From Propionibacteriales bacterium (GTDB taxonomy: Bacteria > Actinomycetota > Actinomycetes > Propionibacteriales > Propionibacteriaceae), in NCBI GenBank assembly GCA_030453285.1, contig JAKDKP010000043.1:1-9549 (forward strand): a stretch of 9,549 nt of DNA, written 5' to 3'. The notes beneath the pieces were generated by a model that worked only from the letters and a program-made list of their open reading frames with translations, had not been told where the DNA came from and did not search any database. The position numbers and the translations under genes are program-made. Positions 1 to 6,751 of the stretch are shown one piece after another; the first letter of the stretch is position 1, and every line of letters starts with the position of its first letter.

Positions 1-2
1 GG

Positions 3-20
3 GGCGCGCGTCGGCGCGCC
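3..20. other. GC-rich hairpin at window edge
   Basis: GGCGCGC at 3-9 pairs perfectly with GCGCGCC at 14-20 around a 4-base GTCG loop. There is no T-run on either side, so it is not a textbook intrinsic terminator. Frame +1 from base 1 ends at a TGA at 37-39, so the hairpin could lie in the last codons of an upstream plus-strand gene. I cannot confirm that gene from 36 bases. The rest of 1-96 shows nothing I recognise. Confidence 0.4.
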
Positions 21-96
21 ACCGGTCTCGGGCGCGTGACACGTCGGACCGCGGCCGCCTGACCGAACCGGAGCCTTGCCGGCCCCGACAGGTGAC

Positions 97-885
97 TCAG
101 GCGCGGGCCAGGATCACGCCGTGCAACACGCTCATCCACCCGTCCGGGTCGGCAGCCCACGACTGCCAGCCGGCCGCAATCTCGTCCAGGTCGGCCCGGG
201 TCGCGTGTCCGCCATCGAGCAACTGCTGGGCCAGGGCCGAGTCGGTGATGCGTTCGGCCCACATGTCGCCCCACCACTGCCGGGCTTCCGGTGTTGACCA
301 GCACCAGGTGCTGGACAGGGACGTGACCTGGGTGAATCCGGCCCGATGGGCCCAGCCGAGCAGGAACCGTCCGGCATCGGGTTCGCCGCCGCGCTCGCGG
401 GCGGCGAGGTCGTACAACGTGAGCCAGGTGTCGTAACTGGCTGTTCGAGGAGCGATCACGAACCCGTGGTAGTCGCCCTCGCGGACCGACACGAGGCCCC
501 CCGGCCGGCACACGCGCTTCATCTCACGCAGCGCGGTCACCGGATCATGCACGTGCTGCAGCACCTGGTGGGCGTGCACCACGTCGAACGAGTCGTCGGG
601 CAGTTCGAGGGCATGCACGTCGCCGACCACACCCTCGATCTCGACCCCGGAACGGTCGGCCTCCGCACGGGTGAGCGCCAGGATCTCCTCGCTGGTCTCC
701 AGAGCCGTCACCCGGCCGACCCGCCTGGCCAGGTCGACGGTTATCGTGCCGGGTCCGCTGCCGATGTCGAGCAGGCTCATGCCCGCTTCGAGGTGCGGCA
801 GGAGGTGGCCCGCGGAGTTCTCGGCGGTACGGGTGCGGTGCGACTTCAGCACCGAGTCGTGATGGCCATGGACGTATCCGATCAT
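97..885 (-). CDS. class I SAM-dependent methyltransferase (Methyltransf_11/UbiE-like)
   Basis: A 262-residue cytoplasmic protein with a Rossmann-type SAM-binding fold. Motif I is LLDIGSGPGT at residues 38-47, followed by the acidic residue ending strand 2 (ALET, 61-64), the motif DDSFDVVHAHQVLQH (97-111) and the post-motif EMKRVCRPGG (121-130). This order is that of small-molecule methyltransferases of the Methyltransf_11 group. The C-terminal half (about 140-262), rich in Trp, probably forms the substrate cap. The substrate cannot be read from sequence. The frame is open upstream to an ATG at 1023, but the start at 885 (MIGYVHGHHDSVL) is preferred: the extra 46 residues look non-coding, and TATCTT, a -10-like hexamer, lies 7 bp before this ATG, consistent with a leaderless mRNA. 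It is divergent from dinG across 136 bp. The family is secure, the specific role is unknown. Confidence 0.88.
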   Translation of the reverse strand: MIGYVHGHHDSVLKSHRTRTAENSAGHLLPHLEAGMSLLDIGSGPGTITVDLARRVGRVTALETSEEILALTRAEADRSGVEIEGVVGDVHALELPDDSFDVVHAHQVLQHVHDPVTALREMKRVCRPGGLVSVREGDYHGFVIAPRTASYDTWLTLYDLAARERGGEPDAGRFLLGWAHRAGFTQVTSLSSTWCWSTPEARQWWGDMWAERITDSALAQQLLDGGHATRADLDEIAAGWQSWAADPDGWMSVLHGVILARA

Positions 886-892
886 GCCGCCG

Positions 893-898
893 AAGATA
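893..898 (-). promoter_or_regulatory. -10-like hexamer of the methyltransferase gene
   Basis: On the minus strand TATCTT (TANNNT) ends 7 bp before the ATG at 885. No Shine-Dalgarno sequence lies in that gap. The spacing would put the transcription start at or next to the A of ATG, as in leaderless actinobacterial mRNAs. No convincing -35 element is seen. Confidence 0.45.
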
Positions 899-1008
899 GC
901 CGGGCCCGCGCCGGCGGACCATCGGTCGCCCAGATGTTGGCCGAACACGGTGGCGGCCGCGGGGCGGCGAACGGCTGGTCGGCCCACAGCGGATCCGGTG
1001 CCGGACGA

Positions 1009-1014
1009 TAGATT
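1009..1014 (+). promoter_or_regulatory. -10-like hexamer of dinG
   Basis: TAGATT (TANNNT) ends 7 bp before the dinG ATG at 1022. There is no purine-rich ribosome binding site between them, so transcription probably starts at the ATG itself. No clear -35 and no LexA box is found in the 136-bp divergent spacer. Confidence 0.45.
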
Positions 1015-1021
1015 GGGTCGC

Positions 1022-3115
1022 ATGCCCGCCGACCCTCCGCACCGCAGTCGTACCGACCAGGTGCTTGACGCGGCTGTCGCTGAGATTGGTGGGGCCCAAC
1101 GCTCCGGTCAGCATCAGATGGCTGCCGCCATCGCGGCCGGGTTGACCGGCGAGGATCACCTGCTGGTCCAGGCCGGTACGGGTACGGGCAAGTCGTTGGG
1201 CTATCTCGCCCCCGCCCTGCTCGCCCTGGCCGAAGGATCGGCCGACCGGGTCGTGGTGGCGACCGCCACCCTGGCCCTGCAGACCCAGCTCGCGACCAAG
1301 GACATCCCGGTTGCGTTGGACGCGGTGCAGAAGGTGACCGGTCGTCGGCCGAAGGCGGCGATGTTGAAGGGGCGCTCCAATTACGCCTGCCTGTATCGGG
1401 TCCGTGACGGTGTGCCGGCCGACGACCAAGGGGTGCTGATCACCGGAGCCGAACTGGCTGACACCCTGCCCACCTCGGACCGGGGCGGCAGTGATTCCGC
1501 CATGGGGGTCGAGGTGCTCACCCTGCGCGAGTGGGCCGAGTCCGAGCTGGAGGCCAAGGGGACCGGCGATCGTGATGCGGCACCCAGCCACACCGACAAG
1601 GCGTGGCAGCAGGTGTCGATCCCGGTTCGCGAGTGCCTGGGTGCGCAACGGTGCCCGTACGGAGACGTCTGCTTTGTCGAGAGGTCCCGGGACGTGGCTC
1701 GGGCCTCGGATCTGGTGGTCACCAACCACGCTCTGCTGGCGATCGACGCCATGCACGGTGGGACCGCATTGCCCGAGCACGATGCGGTGATCATCGACGA
1801 GGCGCACGAGCTGGTGTCCAGGATGACCGGTGCTGCCTCGATGGAGCTCAGCCCGCAGATGATCGAACGCGTGGCCCGGCGGGCGATGACCTGGCTGGAG
1901 GACGAACTGTCCCTGGAGTTTCTGGAGCTGGGCGATGTGTTGCGCTCGGCGCTCGACCAGGCCGAGCCCGAGCGGGTGACCGATCCGGCGAGCAGGGTGG
2001 TGGCCGCCGCCGAGTCGATCCGGACGACCAGCCGCAAGGTGGTCAGTGCGTTGGGCGGCGGCAAGGATGACCCGGACCGACGACAGGCCCAGGCGGCGGT
2101 CAAGGAGGTCTTCGACGTCGCCGAACGGATCGCCGGGCTCGACGATCATGACGTGATCTATGTCAGCGAGCGCGAACGATTCGGACGCGAGGTGCGGGTG
2201 TCGCCACTGGCGGTGGCCGGGCTGTTGCGCGACAAGGTGTTGAGCGACCGTACGGCGGTGTTCTGTTCGGCCACCTTGCGGATCGGTGGAGAGTTCACCG
2301 GTGTGGCCGGCTCTTTCGGGCTGCGCGCCGACGAACGCCTGCCCGACGAGCTGCCGGCAGAGGTTGATCAAGAAGACGAGGTTGATCAAGAAGACGAGGA
2401 GGTGACGAACGAGGACTCGGAGCACGACGACGATGATCCGCATTCCACCGCCTGGCGGGCACTCGATGTCGGGTCGCCGTTCGACTACCGCAAGCAGGGG
2501 ATCCTGTTCCTCGCGCGTGACATCCCACCGCCGGGCCGTGAGGGACTGAGCAAAGAGGCGCTGGCCGAGATCGCCGAGCTCACCTGGGCCGCCGGCGGTC
2601 GCACGCTGGGGTTGTTCGCCTCCCGTCGCAACGCCGAGGCCGCCGCCCGTCACGTACGCGCAGAACTGCCGAAGATGACGGTGCTGTGCCAAGGGGATGC
2701 CCAGTTGCCCGAGCTCACCAAGCGATTCATCGCCGAACCGGAGACCTCGTTGTTCGGGACGCTGTCGCTGTGGCAGGGCATCGATGTGCCAGGTGACACC
2801 TGCCGGTTGGTGATCATCGACAAGATCCCCTTCCCTCGCCCGGACGATCCGTTGATGCAGGCGCGCCAGCAGGCGGTGGCCGAGGCCGGCGGCAACGGGT
2901 TCATGGCGGTCGCGGCCTCGCATGCGGCCCTGCTGCTGGCCCAGGGCAGTGGTCGGTTGATCCGGACGGTCGGCGACAAGGGCATGGTCGCGGTGCTGGA
3001 CCCTCGGCTGGTGACCGCTCGCTACGGCAGCTTCCTGCGCGCCTCGATGCCAGACTTCTGGAGCACCAGCGATCGCGCGGTTGCCGTCGAAGCGCTGCGT
3101 CGGCTGGACGACTGA
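1022..3115 (+). CDS. dinG: ATP-dependent iron-sulfur helicase DinG
   Basis: A 697-residue superfamily 2 helicase of the XPD/Rad3/DinG group. These are 5'-3' DNA helicases that unwind forks, D-loops, R-loops and G-quadruplexes. Visible motifs: Walker A AGTGTGKS (51-58), motif Ia TATLALQTQ (81-89), four cysteines C123, C205, C211 and C217 placed to hold the 4Fe-4S cluster, the DEAH box (259-262), motif III-like FCSATL (414-419), and the motif VI arginine region QGSGRLIR (641-648). An acidic insert at about 446-472 contains a perfect duplication of EVDQED, encoded by an 18-bp DNA repeat. An ATG in frame exists at 884, but it would overlap the methyltransferase; 1022 is preferred because its protein begins just before the conserved N-terminus and a -10-like hexamer precedes it. 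It is convergent with the GH76 gene, 51 bp away. No LexA box was seen, unlike E. coli dinG. Confidence 0.95.
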   Translation: MPADPPHRSRTDQVLDAAVAEIGGAQRSGQHQMAAAIAAGLTGEDHLLVQAGTGTGKSLGYLAPALLALAEGSADRVVVATATLALQTQLATKDIPVALDAVQKVTGRRPKAAMLKGRSNYACLYRVRDGVPADDQGVLITGAELADTLPTSDRGGSDSAMGVEVLTLREWAESELEAKGTGDRDAAPSHTDKAWQQVSIPVRECLGAQRCPYGDVCFVERSRDVARASDLVVTNHALLAIDAMHGGTALPEHDAVIIDEAHELVSRMTGAASMELSPQMIERVARRAMTWLEDELSLEFLELGDVLRSALDQAEPERVTDPASRVVAAAESIRTTSRKVVSALGGGKDDPDRRQAQAAVKEVFDVAERIAGLDDHDVIYVSERERFGREVRVSPLAVAGLLRDKVLSDRTAVFCSATLRIGGEFTGVAGSFGLRADERLPDELPAEVDQEDEVDQEDEEVTNEDSEHDDDDPHSTAWRALDVGSPFDYRKQGILFLARDIPPPGREGLSKEALAEIAELTWAAGGRTLGLFASRRNAEAAARHVRAELPKMTVLCQGDAQLPELTKRFIAEPETSLFGTLSLWQGIDVPGDTCRLVIIDKIPFPRPDDPLMQARQQAVAEAGGNGFMAVAASHAALLLAQGSGRLIRTVGDKGMVAVLDPRLVTARYGSFLRASMPDFWSTSDRAVAVEALRRLDD
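2360..2399 (+). repeat. 18-bp tandem repeat inside dinG
   Basis: GAGGTTGATCAAGAAGAC occurs at 2360-2377 and again without a gap at 2378-2395, followed by GAGG, the start of a third unit. Each unit encodes Glu-Val-Asp-Gln-Glu-Asp, so copy-number changes keep the frame. The AAGAAG-rich segment is clearly lower in GC than its surroundings. It lies between helicase motif III and the second RecA-like domain, in a stretch that then continues as Glu/Asp-rich sequence. Confidence 0.9.
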
Positions 3116-3166
3116 GCCCGATCGGACCGGCTGGCCACTGACCCGGCCCGGCCTCGACCAGCTCCG
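3116..3166. other. convergent gap between dinG and the GH76 gene
   Basis: This 51-bp spacer separates the stop codons of two converging genes. It is GC-rich, with only short GGCC-type inverted repeats (for example 3133-3136 with 3145-3148) and no T-run. I see no convincing terminator. Confidence 0.4.
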
Positions 3167-4399
3167 TCAGCGCCCGGCCACCCGGACAGCCGCCTCCATC
3201 AGTTTCCAGCCGCCGAGCTGGACCGACAGGTCCCGCTCGGGGACCGAGGAGGCGGTGATGGCGCCGTCGGTGACGCCGCCCACCTCGGCTCGACTGCTCG
3301 GCAGTGTCGCCGGACGGGACCAGTCGTGACCGAACAGCGGCAGTTGGTCGATCTCCACCCGGTGCTGCCAGGCCGCGGCCGCCGAGGCGAGGATGATCTC
3401 TGCAGCCAGATCCCGGGTCACCTCGGACAGCGGTGAGTCGCCCGGCAGATCGGTAGCGGCCAGTGCCAGATAGCGGGCCAGGATTCCGTTGAACAGGCCG
3501 CCGTCACCGCCACCGCCGCCGACGATCACCCCCTGGTCGTCGGTGAGCTCATGCGACACCGCGCGGACCAGATCGGCAACCCGTTCGGTGTGGCGCTTGT
3601 CGCCCGTGCGTACGGCGAGCTCCACCTCGGCGCCGATCGTCACCCCTTGGCAGTACGAATAGATCTCACTCGCCATGCCCCGGGGGCGGATCCCGTCCAG
3701 CATCAGACCCGACGCCTCGTCGCGGAGCACCTCGCGCATCCAGTCCGCCATCTGCCGAGCGCGACCGACCCGCCCGACGCGAGCCATCAGGATGGCCGCC
3801 GGTCCGTTGGCGGGAGTGTTGAAGAAGTCGTCACGCTTGCGCCACGGGAGTCCGCCGATCCGGGTCACGACACCGTCGTCGGTCACCGTACGTTCGGTCC
3901 AGTTGGCGACCAGTTGCCTGGTCAGCTTGGCCAGCCCGACCCGATGGGGAACCCCCACCAGGCGATCGGCCCGTTCCAGAGCGAGCGCCAGCCAGGCCAT
4001 GTCGTCGAAGTAGTTGTTCGTCCACCCTGTCACGTTGCGCAGCCGATGCCCGCGGGTCAGCGCGGCAACGCGATCCCGTCGCTCATCGGTGGCGTCGCGA
4101 GCGTACGCGTCGACGGCGCAGTCGATCAGGTGGGCCTGCCACCAGTAGTGCCACTCGATCATGAGCCGATGTCGCCACGTCGGCGGCCACGAGACGACGC
4201 CGAGCTGGAAGGCACCCATCCCGAGCAAGGGGCGGACATGGCGTTCTACCAAGGCCTGCTCCGCCGCGTCGGCGCAGTGGGACCACGCCGCCTGGGGTGG
4301 ATATCCCTCGTCGACGGGATCGGTCTCCTCGGTCGGCCCGCCCGGCCTCTCAGTCGGTGCGTCGTCCCCGGTCGGCTCGATCGGCTGTGCGTCGCTCAT
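3167..4399 (-). CDS. glycoside hydrolase family 76 (alpha-1,6-mannanase-like) protein
   Basis: A 410-residue protein with the alpha/alpha-barrel signature of GH76, a family that includes endo-alpha-1,6-mannanases. The key motif is NNYFDDMAWLALALERA (128-144), where the Asp pair D132-D133 matches the family's catalytic acidic residues. TPANGPAAILMARVGR (195-210), YSYCQG (247-252) and a glycine run leading into LFNGILARYL (about 294-311) match other conserved blocks. No signal peptide or membrane segment is present; the first 35 residues are acidic and Pro-rich. The protein therefore looks cytoplasmic and may act on an intracellular mannosyl glycan or glycolipid rather than on external mannan; this is inference. 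The start at 4399 has a purine-rich AGGAT at about 4407-4411, 7 bp upstream on the minus strand, and Trp39 near the barrel start argues against starting at M61 or later. The family call is strong, the substrate unknown. Confidence 0.85.
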   Translation of the reverse strand: MSDAQPIEPTGDDAPTERPGGPTEETDPVDEGYPPQAAWSHCADAAEQALVERHVRPLLGMGAFQLGVVSWPPTWRHRLMIEWHYWWQAHLIDCAVDAYARDATDERRDRVAALTRGHRLRNVTGWTNNYFDDMAWLALALERADRLVGVPHRVGLAKLTRQLVANWTERTVTDDGVVTRIGGLPWRKRDDFFNTPANGPAAILMARVGRVGRARQMADWMREVLRDEASGLMLDGIRPRGMASEIYSYCQGVTIGAEVELAVRTGDKRHTERVADLVRAVSHELTDDQGVIVGGGGGDGGLFNGILARYLALAATDLPGDSPLSEVTRDLAAEIILASAAAAWQHRVEIDQLPLFGHDWSRPATLPSSRAEVGGVTDGAITASSVPERDLSVQLGGWKLMEAAVRVAGR

Positions 4400-4460
4400 G
4401 TCTCCATCCTGCCAAATGACGTTCCTTCAGGGCCGGAGTCGGGTCTCGCCATCGTGGCGA

Positions 4461-4691
4461 GTGGACGATCACCTCAGCGTACGGCCGCTGTCGGTCGACG
4501 ACCTCCCGGTGGTGGCGCGCGCCCTCTCCACGAATCCGGCGTCGACCAGAGTGTTGGAGAAGGTCGGTCTGGCCGAGGTGTGGCGCGGTCGCAGCGATCA
4601 TGGCGGCCCGACCAGTGGCATGAAACGTGTGGTGCACGCTGATCGCGCCTTGACGCCGGGTCTGCTGGCGGCCTTGGTCGCTCTCGGCTGA
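4461..4691 (+). pseudogene. internally deleted GNAT acetyltransferase remnant
   Basis: Reading from GTG at 4461 gives 76 residues that combine two ends of a GNAT N-acetyltransferase. The first part, HLSVRPLSVDDLPVVARAL, looks like the usual beta1-alpha1 N-terminus. From about residue 24 the text becomes TNPASTRVLEKVGLAEVWRG, the family's conserved C-terminal block (N-x-x-S-x-R-V-L-E-K-V-G-L). The central strands and the acetyl-CoA-binding Q/R-x-x-G-x-G/A motif, roughly 80-100 residues, are absent. The apparent join is near 4524-4535. No ribosome binding site precedes the GTG, and no ATG in frame lies in this stretch. The stop at 4689-4691 falls 1 bp before the converging lexA stop codon. I infer an inactive gene made by an in-frame internal deletion; the C-terminal homology is firmer than the N-terminal one. 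Confidence 0.6.
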
Positions 4692-4692
4692 A

Positions 4693-5559
4693 TCAGAGGC
4701 TCCGTAGCACGGCGACGACCTTGCCGAGGATGGAGGCGTGATTGCCGTCGATCGGGTCGTACGCCGGATTGTGCGGCATCAGCCACACCTGATCCTTGGT
4801 TCGCTTGAACGTCTTCACTGTCGCCTCGTCGTCGAGCAGGGCAGCGACGATGTCACCGTTCTCGGCCGTGTCGGCCTGCTTGACCACGACCCAGTCGCCG
4901 TCACAGATCGCCGCGTCCACCATCGAGTCGCCACGGACTTCGAGCAGGAACAGGGTGCCCTCGCCCACCAATTGGCGGGGCAGGGGAAAGACGTCCTCGA
5001 CGACTTCCTGGGCAAGGATCGGTCCGCCAGCGGCGATCCGGCCGACCACCGGAACGTTCACCGCGGTCGGGTGATGGTCGCCGAAGTCGGTCTCGTCATG
5101 GATCGTGTGGTCGTCCGAGCCCGGCACATCGCGGGGCTGGTCGTCGACTGATCGGGGAAGTAGCACCTCAAGGGCCCGCGGGCGATGGGGATCTCGTCGC
5201 AGGAATCCCTTCTGCTCAAGGACCTTCAATTGGTGGGCCACCGATGAAGAACTGGCCAGCCCGACGCTCAGCCCCATCTCACGGATGCTCGGTGGATAGC
5301 CCTTGCTGTCCACCGCGTCCCGGATCACCTCAAGGATGCGCCGCTGGCGGGGCGTCAGGCCATCGGCGTCGGCCGGACCGTCGGGCAGTGCCGACACCGT
5401 GGCGCCCGTTGCCTCGAGCTGGGCCTGGACATCGGCGCGATTGGGTCGGCCACGCTTGCGCGCTGCCGGGGCGTCAGCACCCGAGTCCTCCCGCGTGGGT
5501 CGGCCCGCTTCGCTGCGAGGGGGCGTGCGGCGGTCTCCTGCGTCATCGTTCGTGGCCAT
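4693..5559 (-). CDS. lexA: SOS repressor LexA
   Basis: LexA represses DNA-damage genes and cleaves itself when RecA filaments form. The 288-residue protein has a winged helix (about 67-130; [14 protein letters not shown] at 68-81, recognition region [17 protein letters not shown] at 103-119) and a C-terminal S24 peptidase domain. The self-cleavage bond is A177-G178 in [13 protein letters not shown]. The catalytic pair is S212 (RGDSM) and K249 (EATVKTF). It is longer than the roughly 200-240 residues usual for LexA because of an N-terminal extension of about 65 residues with an AT-hook-like RKRGRP (34-39) and a second GRP (19-21). If these are ignored the start could lie further downstream, but a -35/-10 pair and a LexA box sit exactly upstream of the ATG at 5559, which supports this start. 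It is divergent from the SOS-controlled gene at 5876. Confidence 0.97.
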   Translation of the reverse strand: MATNDDAGDRRTPPRSEAGRPTREDSGADAPAARKRGRPNRADVQAQLEATGATVSALPDGPADADGLTPRQRRILEVIRDAVDSKGYPPSIREMGLSVGLASSSSVAHQLKVLEQKGFLRRDPHRPRALEVLLPRSVDDQPRDVPGSDDHTIHDETDFGDHHPTAVNVPVVGRIAAGGPILAQEVVEDVFPLPRQLVGEGTLFLLEVRGDSMVDAAICDGDWVVVKQADTAENGDIVAALLDDEATVKTFKRTKDQVWLMPHNPAYDPIDGNHASILGKVVAVLRSL

Positions 5560-5565
5560 GAGGTG

Positions 5566-5594
5566 AACCTAGGGGACACCGGCGACAGATTCAA
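5566..5594 (-). promoter_or_regulatory. lexA promoter (-35 and -10)
   Basis: On the minus strand TTGAAT (5589-5594, 4 of 6 to TTGACA) and TAGGTT (5566-5571, TANNNT) are 17 bp apart. The -10 hexamer ends only 6 bp before the ATG at 5559, so the lexA mRNA is probably leaderless. The LexA box covers part of the -35, which allows direct autorepression. Confidence 0.6.
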
Positions 5595-5606
5595 ACACCT
5601 GTTCGA
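5591..5606. promoter_or_regulatory. LexA box (SOS box) of lexA
   Basis: TCAAACACCTGTTCGA on the plus strand (TCGAACAGGTGTTTGA on the minus strand) matches the actinobacterial LexA operator TCGAAC-N4-GTTCGA at 11 of 12 defined positions. It overlaps the -35 of lexA, the expected place for autoregulation. Confidence 0.88.
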
Positions 5607-5789
5607 GCGTGTCGGGTGTGTCTTCGGATGGCCGATCGTCCATGCCGGACTGGAGGGGTGCGACCTCGCGGGTGGATGAGTGAGTCGAGTGCACTGGATG
5701 TCTTGCGGGCAACAGTGCGGCGCCGAACTTGTCAGTGCCACCTGATGGTCTGGTTCTTGTCGTCGAACCACACCGATCGACGACATGAG

Positions 5790-5805
5790 GCGAACAAATG
5801 TGCGA
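5790..5805. promoter_or_regulatory. degenerate second LexA box
   Basis: GCGAACAAATGTGCGA matches TCGAAC-N4-GTTCGA at 10 of 12 defined positions. It ends 1 bp before the -10-like TAGTCT (5807-5812), so it would lie in the promoter spacer of the gene at 5876. It is 40 bp from the strong box at 5846-5861, close to four helical turns (start to start 56 bp). Confidence 0.55.
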
Positions 5806-5806
5806 A

Positions 5807-5812
5807 TAGTCT
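5807..5812 (+). promoter_or_regulatory. candidate -10 hexamer of the SOS-controlled membrane gene
   Basis: TAGTCT fits TANNNT and would give a 5' leader of about 55-60 bases before the ATG at 5876. No good -35 is visible at 17-18 bp. The position directly after a LexA-like palindrome and before a strong LexA box supports it. Confidence 0.4.
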
Positions 5813-5845
5813 TGCCGATCCCGGCGAGACCGTGCACAGTGGAGA

Positions 5846-5861
5846 TCGAACAGATGTTCGA
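5846..5861. promoter_or_regulatory. LexA box of the SOS-controlled membrane gene
   Basis: TCGAACAGATGTTCGA matches the actinobacterial LexA operator at all 12 defined positions. It lies 3 bp upstream of the AGGAGG ribosome binding site and 14 bp before the ATG at 5876, downstream of the likely transcription start, where bound LexA could block elongation. Confidence 0.92.
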
Positions 5862-5875
5862 GTCAGGAGGGCACG

Positions 5876-6256
5876 ATGAGCACGCAGACACTGATGGTGA
5901 CGGATCGGCGGATTCCGCTGGAGGAGACCCGTCCGGCTCCACGAGCCACGCCGGGGCGACGTCCGGCGCGTCGGGCACCACGGGTGCTCGGCCCCCGCAC
6001 TGGTGCTGCCCGTCGGGTGGCTCGTCCTCAGGGGGTGCCGGCACCTCGGTTGCGTCCGGCTCCGTTCATCACCGCTGCGCCGCGGGCTGTCCAGGCGTCG
6101 CCGCAGCTCGGTTGGCGACTGAGTGATCGAGGGCTGGCTGTGGTGATGGGAATCGGTGGCCTGCTGGTCGCCATGGCGATGGTTGCCATTGTGGGGACGT
6201 TCTTCGCGGTCACCGCCGAGGTGCCCCCCGTGGCACCCGTTGCGCACCTGGGCTGA
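5876..6256 (+). CDS. SOS-controlled single-pass membrane protein in the DivS/Rv2719c position
   Basis: A 126-residue protein with a basic, Arg/Pro/Ala-rich N-terminal part (about 1-82), one strong membrane helix (about 87-112, AVVMGIGGLLVAMAMVAIVG and flanks) and a short tail. The positive N-terminus suggests it stays in the cytoplasm. The start is firm: AGGAGG (5865-5870) is 5 bp before the ATG. A perfect LexA box precedes it. In mycobacteria and corynebacteria the gene between lexA and nrdR is an SOS-induced division suppressor (Rv2719c, DivS), so by position this protein probably delays division or changes wall growth after DNA damage. I infer this from context, since sequence similarity cannot be judged by eye. 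The LysM wall-binding domain found in Rv2719c-type proteins is absent: only 14 residues follow the helix. The stop overlaps one arm of an inverted repeat shared with the next gene. Confidence 0.75.
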   Translation: MSTQTLMVTDRRIPLEETRPAPRATPGRRPARRAPRVLGPRTGAARRVARPQGVPAPRLRPAPFITAAPRAVQASPQLGWRLSDRGLAVVMGIGGLLVAMAMVAIVGTFFAVTAEVPPVAPVAHLG

Positions 6257-6278
6257 ACGCCTTCCGCTGTCCGTTCAG
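6253..6278. terminator. inverted repeat spanning two convergent stop codons
   Basis: CTGAACG (6253-6259) and CGTTCAG (6272-6278) form a perfect 7-bp stem around a 12-base loop. The left arm contains the TGA of the membrane gene and the right arm the TGA (minus strand) of the DUF2752 gene. No T-run follows on either strand, so it is at best a weak bidirectional terminator. Confidence 0.4.
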
Positions 6279-6751
6279 GGCAATGGGCCAAGGACGAGGT
6301 TGCGAAACAGCAGCCAGACCAAGCAGGCAGCGAGGAATGCGAACGCCACTCCACGCCCGGTGACGGTGAGTCCGAGACTCTCGGTGATGCGTTGGGCGCC
6401 ACGCACGAGAGTGCCTTGGCGCCCGATGATCCGTTCGGTGACCAGGATGATCCCGAGGAGGGCTCCGAGCGTGATCCCGACCACAGCAAAGGCATTCAGC
6501 TGCCAGGCCGCGGCGAGATCTCCGCGCAGGAGAGCCGCACCCATGCGTGTGCCCCCACACAAGGGGCAGTCCCAGCCCGTCGAACTCTTCATGACACAAC
6601 CGAACCCGACCCCGGTGGTGGCGTACAGCGCGGTGAGTGCGAGGCCGGACGCCCCAACCCCGGCGACCCAGGTGAGCAAGGTGCGCGAGGAGCGAGTCGG
6701 ATTCCTCTGTAGCACCCCCTCGGTCTGCGCCGGGTGGTTCGTGGTCTCCAT
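6275..6751 (-). CDS. DUF2752 family membrane protein
   Basis: A 158-residue integral membrane protein with three likely helices (about 25-46, 84-104 and 133-152). The conserved DUF2752 block lies between the first two: C52, then DCPLCGGTRMGAALLRGDLAAAW at 61-83 with C62 and C65 and the T68-R69 pair (family pattern C-P-x-C-G-x-T-R), and a following Asn (N86). The terminal FRNL is also typical. The two close cysteines suggest metal or thiol chemistry, but the family has no established function and I assign none. It is convergent with the SOS-controlled gene (18 bp between stops) and divergent from nrdR (308 bp). It thereby separates two genes that are neighbours in other actinomycetes. AATACT on the minus strand (6759-6764) ends 7 bp before the ATG. 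The GGAG in the gap is only 3 bp from the ATG, rather close for a ribosome binding site. Confidence 0.85.
   Translation of the reverse strand: METTNHPAQTEGVLQRNPTRSSRTLLTWVAGVGASGLALTALYATTGVGFGCVMKSSTGWDCPLCGGTRMGAALLRGDLAAAWQLNAFAVVGITLGALLGIILVTERIIGRQGTLVRGAQRITESLGLTVTGRGVAFAFLAACLVWLLFRNLVLGPLP

Larger units (their letters stand above)
5560..5875. other. divergent SOS regulatory region, lexA / small membrane protein
   Basis: This 316-bp spacer has no credible gene; the short open frames in it lack homology cues and ribosome binding sites. It holds the lexA promoter and its LexA box on one side, and two LexA-box-like palindromes with a -10-like hexamer on the other. The middle (about 5610-5780) shows nothing I can assign and is less GC-rich than the coding sequence. 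Confidence 0.7.

Noticed and set aside
886..1021. LexA box for dinG
   Set aside because: No GAAC-N4-GTTC-like palindrome is present in the divergent spacer, so SOS control of dinG is not supported here.
545..2923. Open frame of 792 codons on the minus strand
   Set aside because: It lies antisense to dinG and the methyltransferase. Its His/Gly/Arg-rich translation is the typical shadow of a high-GC gene, and it has no domain or ribosome binding site.
5760..5780. Additional LexA box around TCGAACCACACCGATCGA
   Set aside because: The half sites are spaced by 6 rather than 4 bases and the second half is GATCGA, not GTTCGA.
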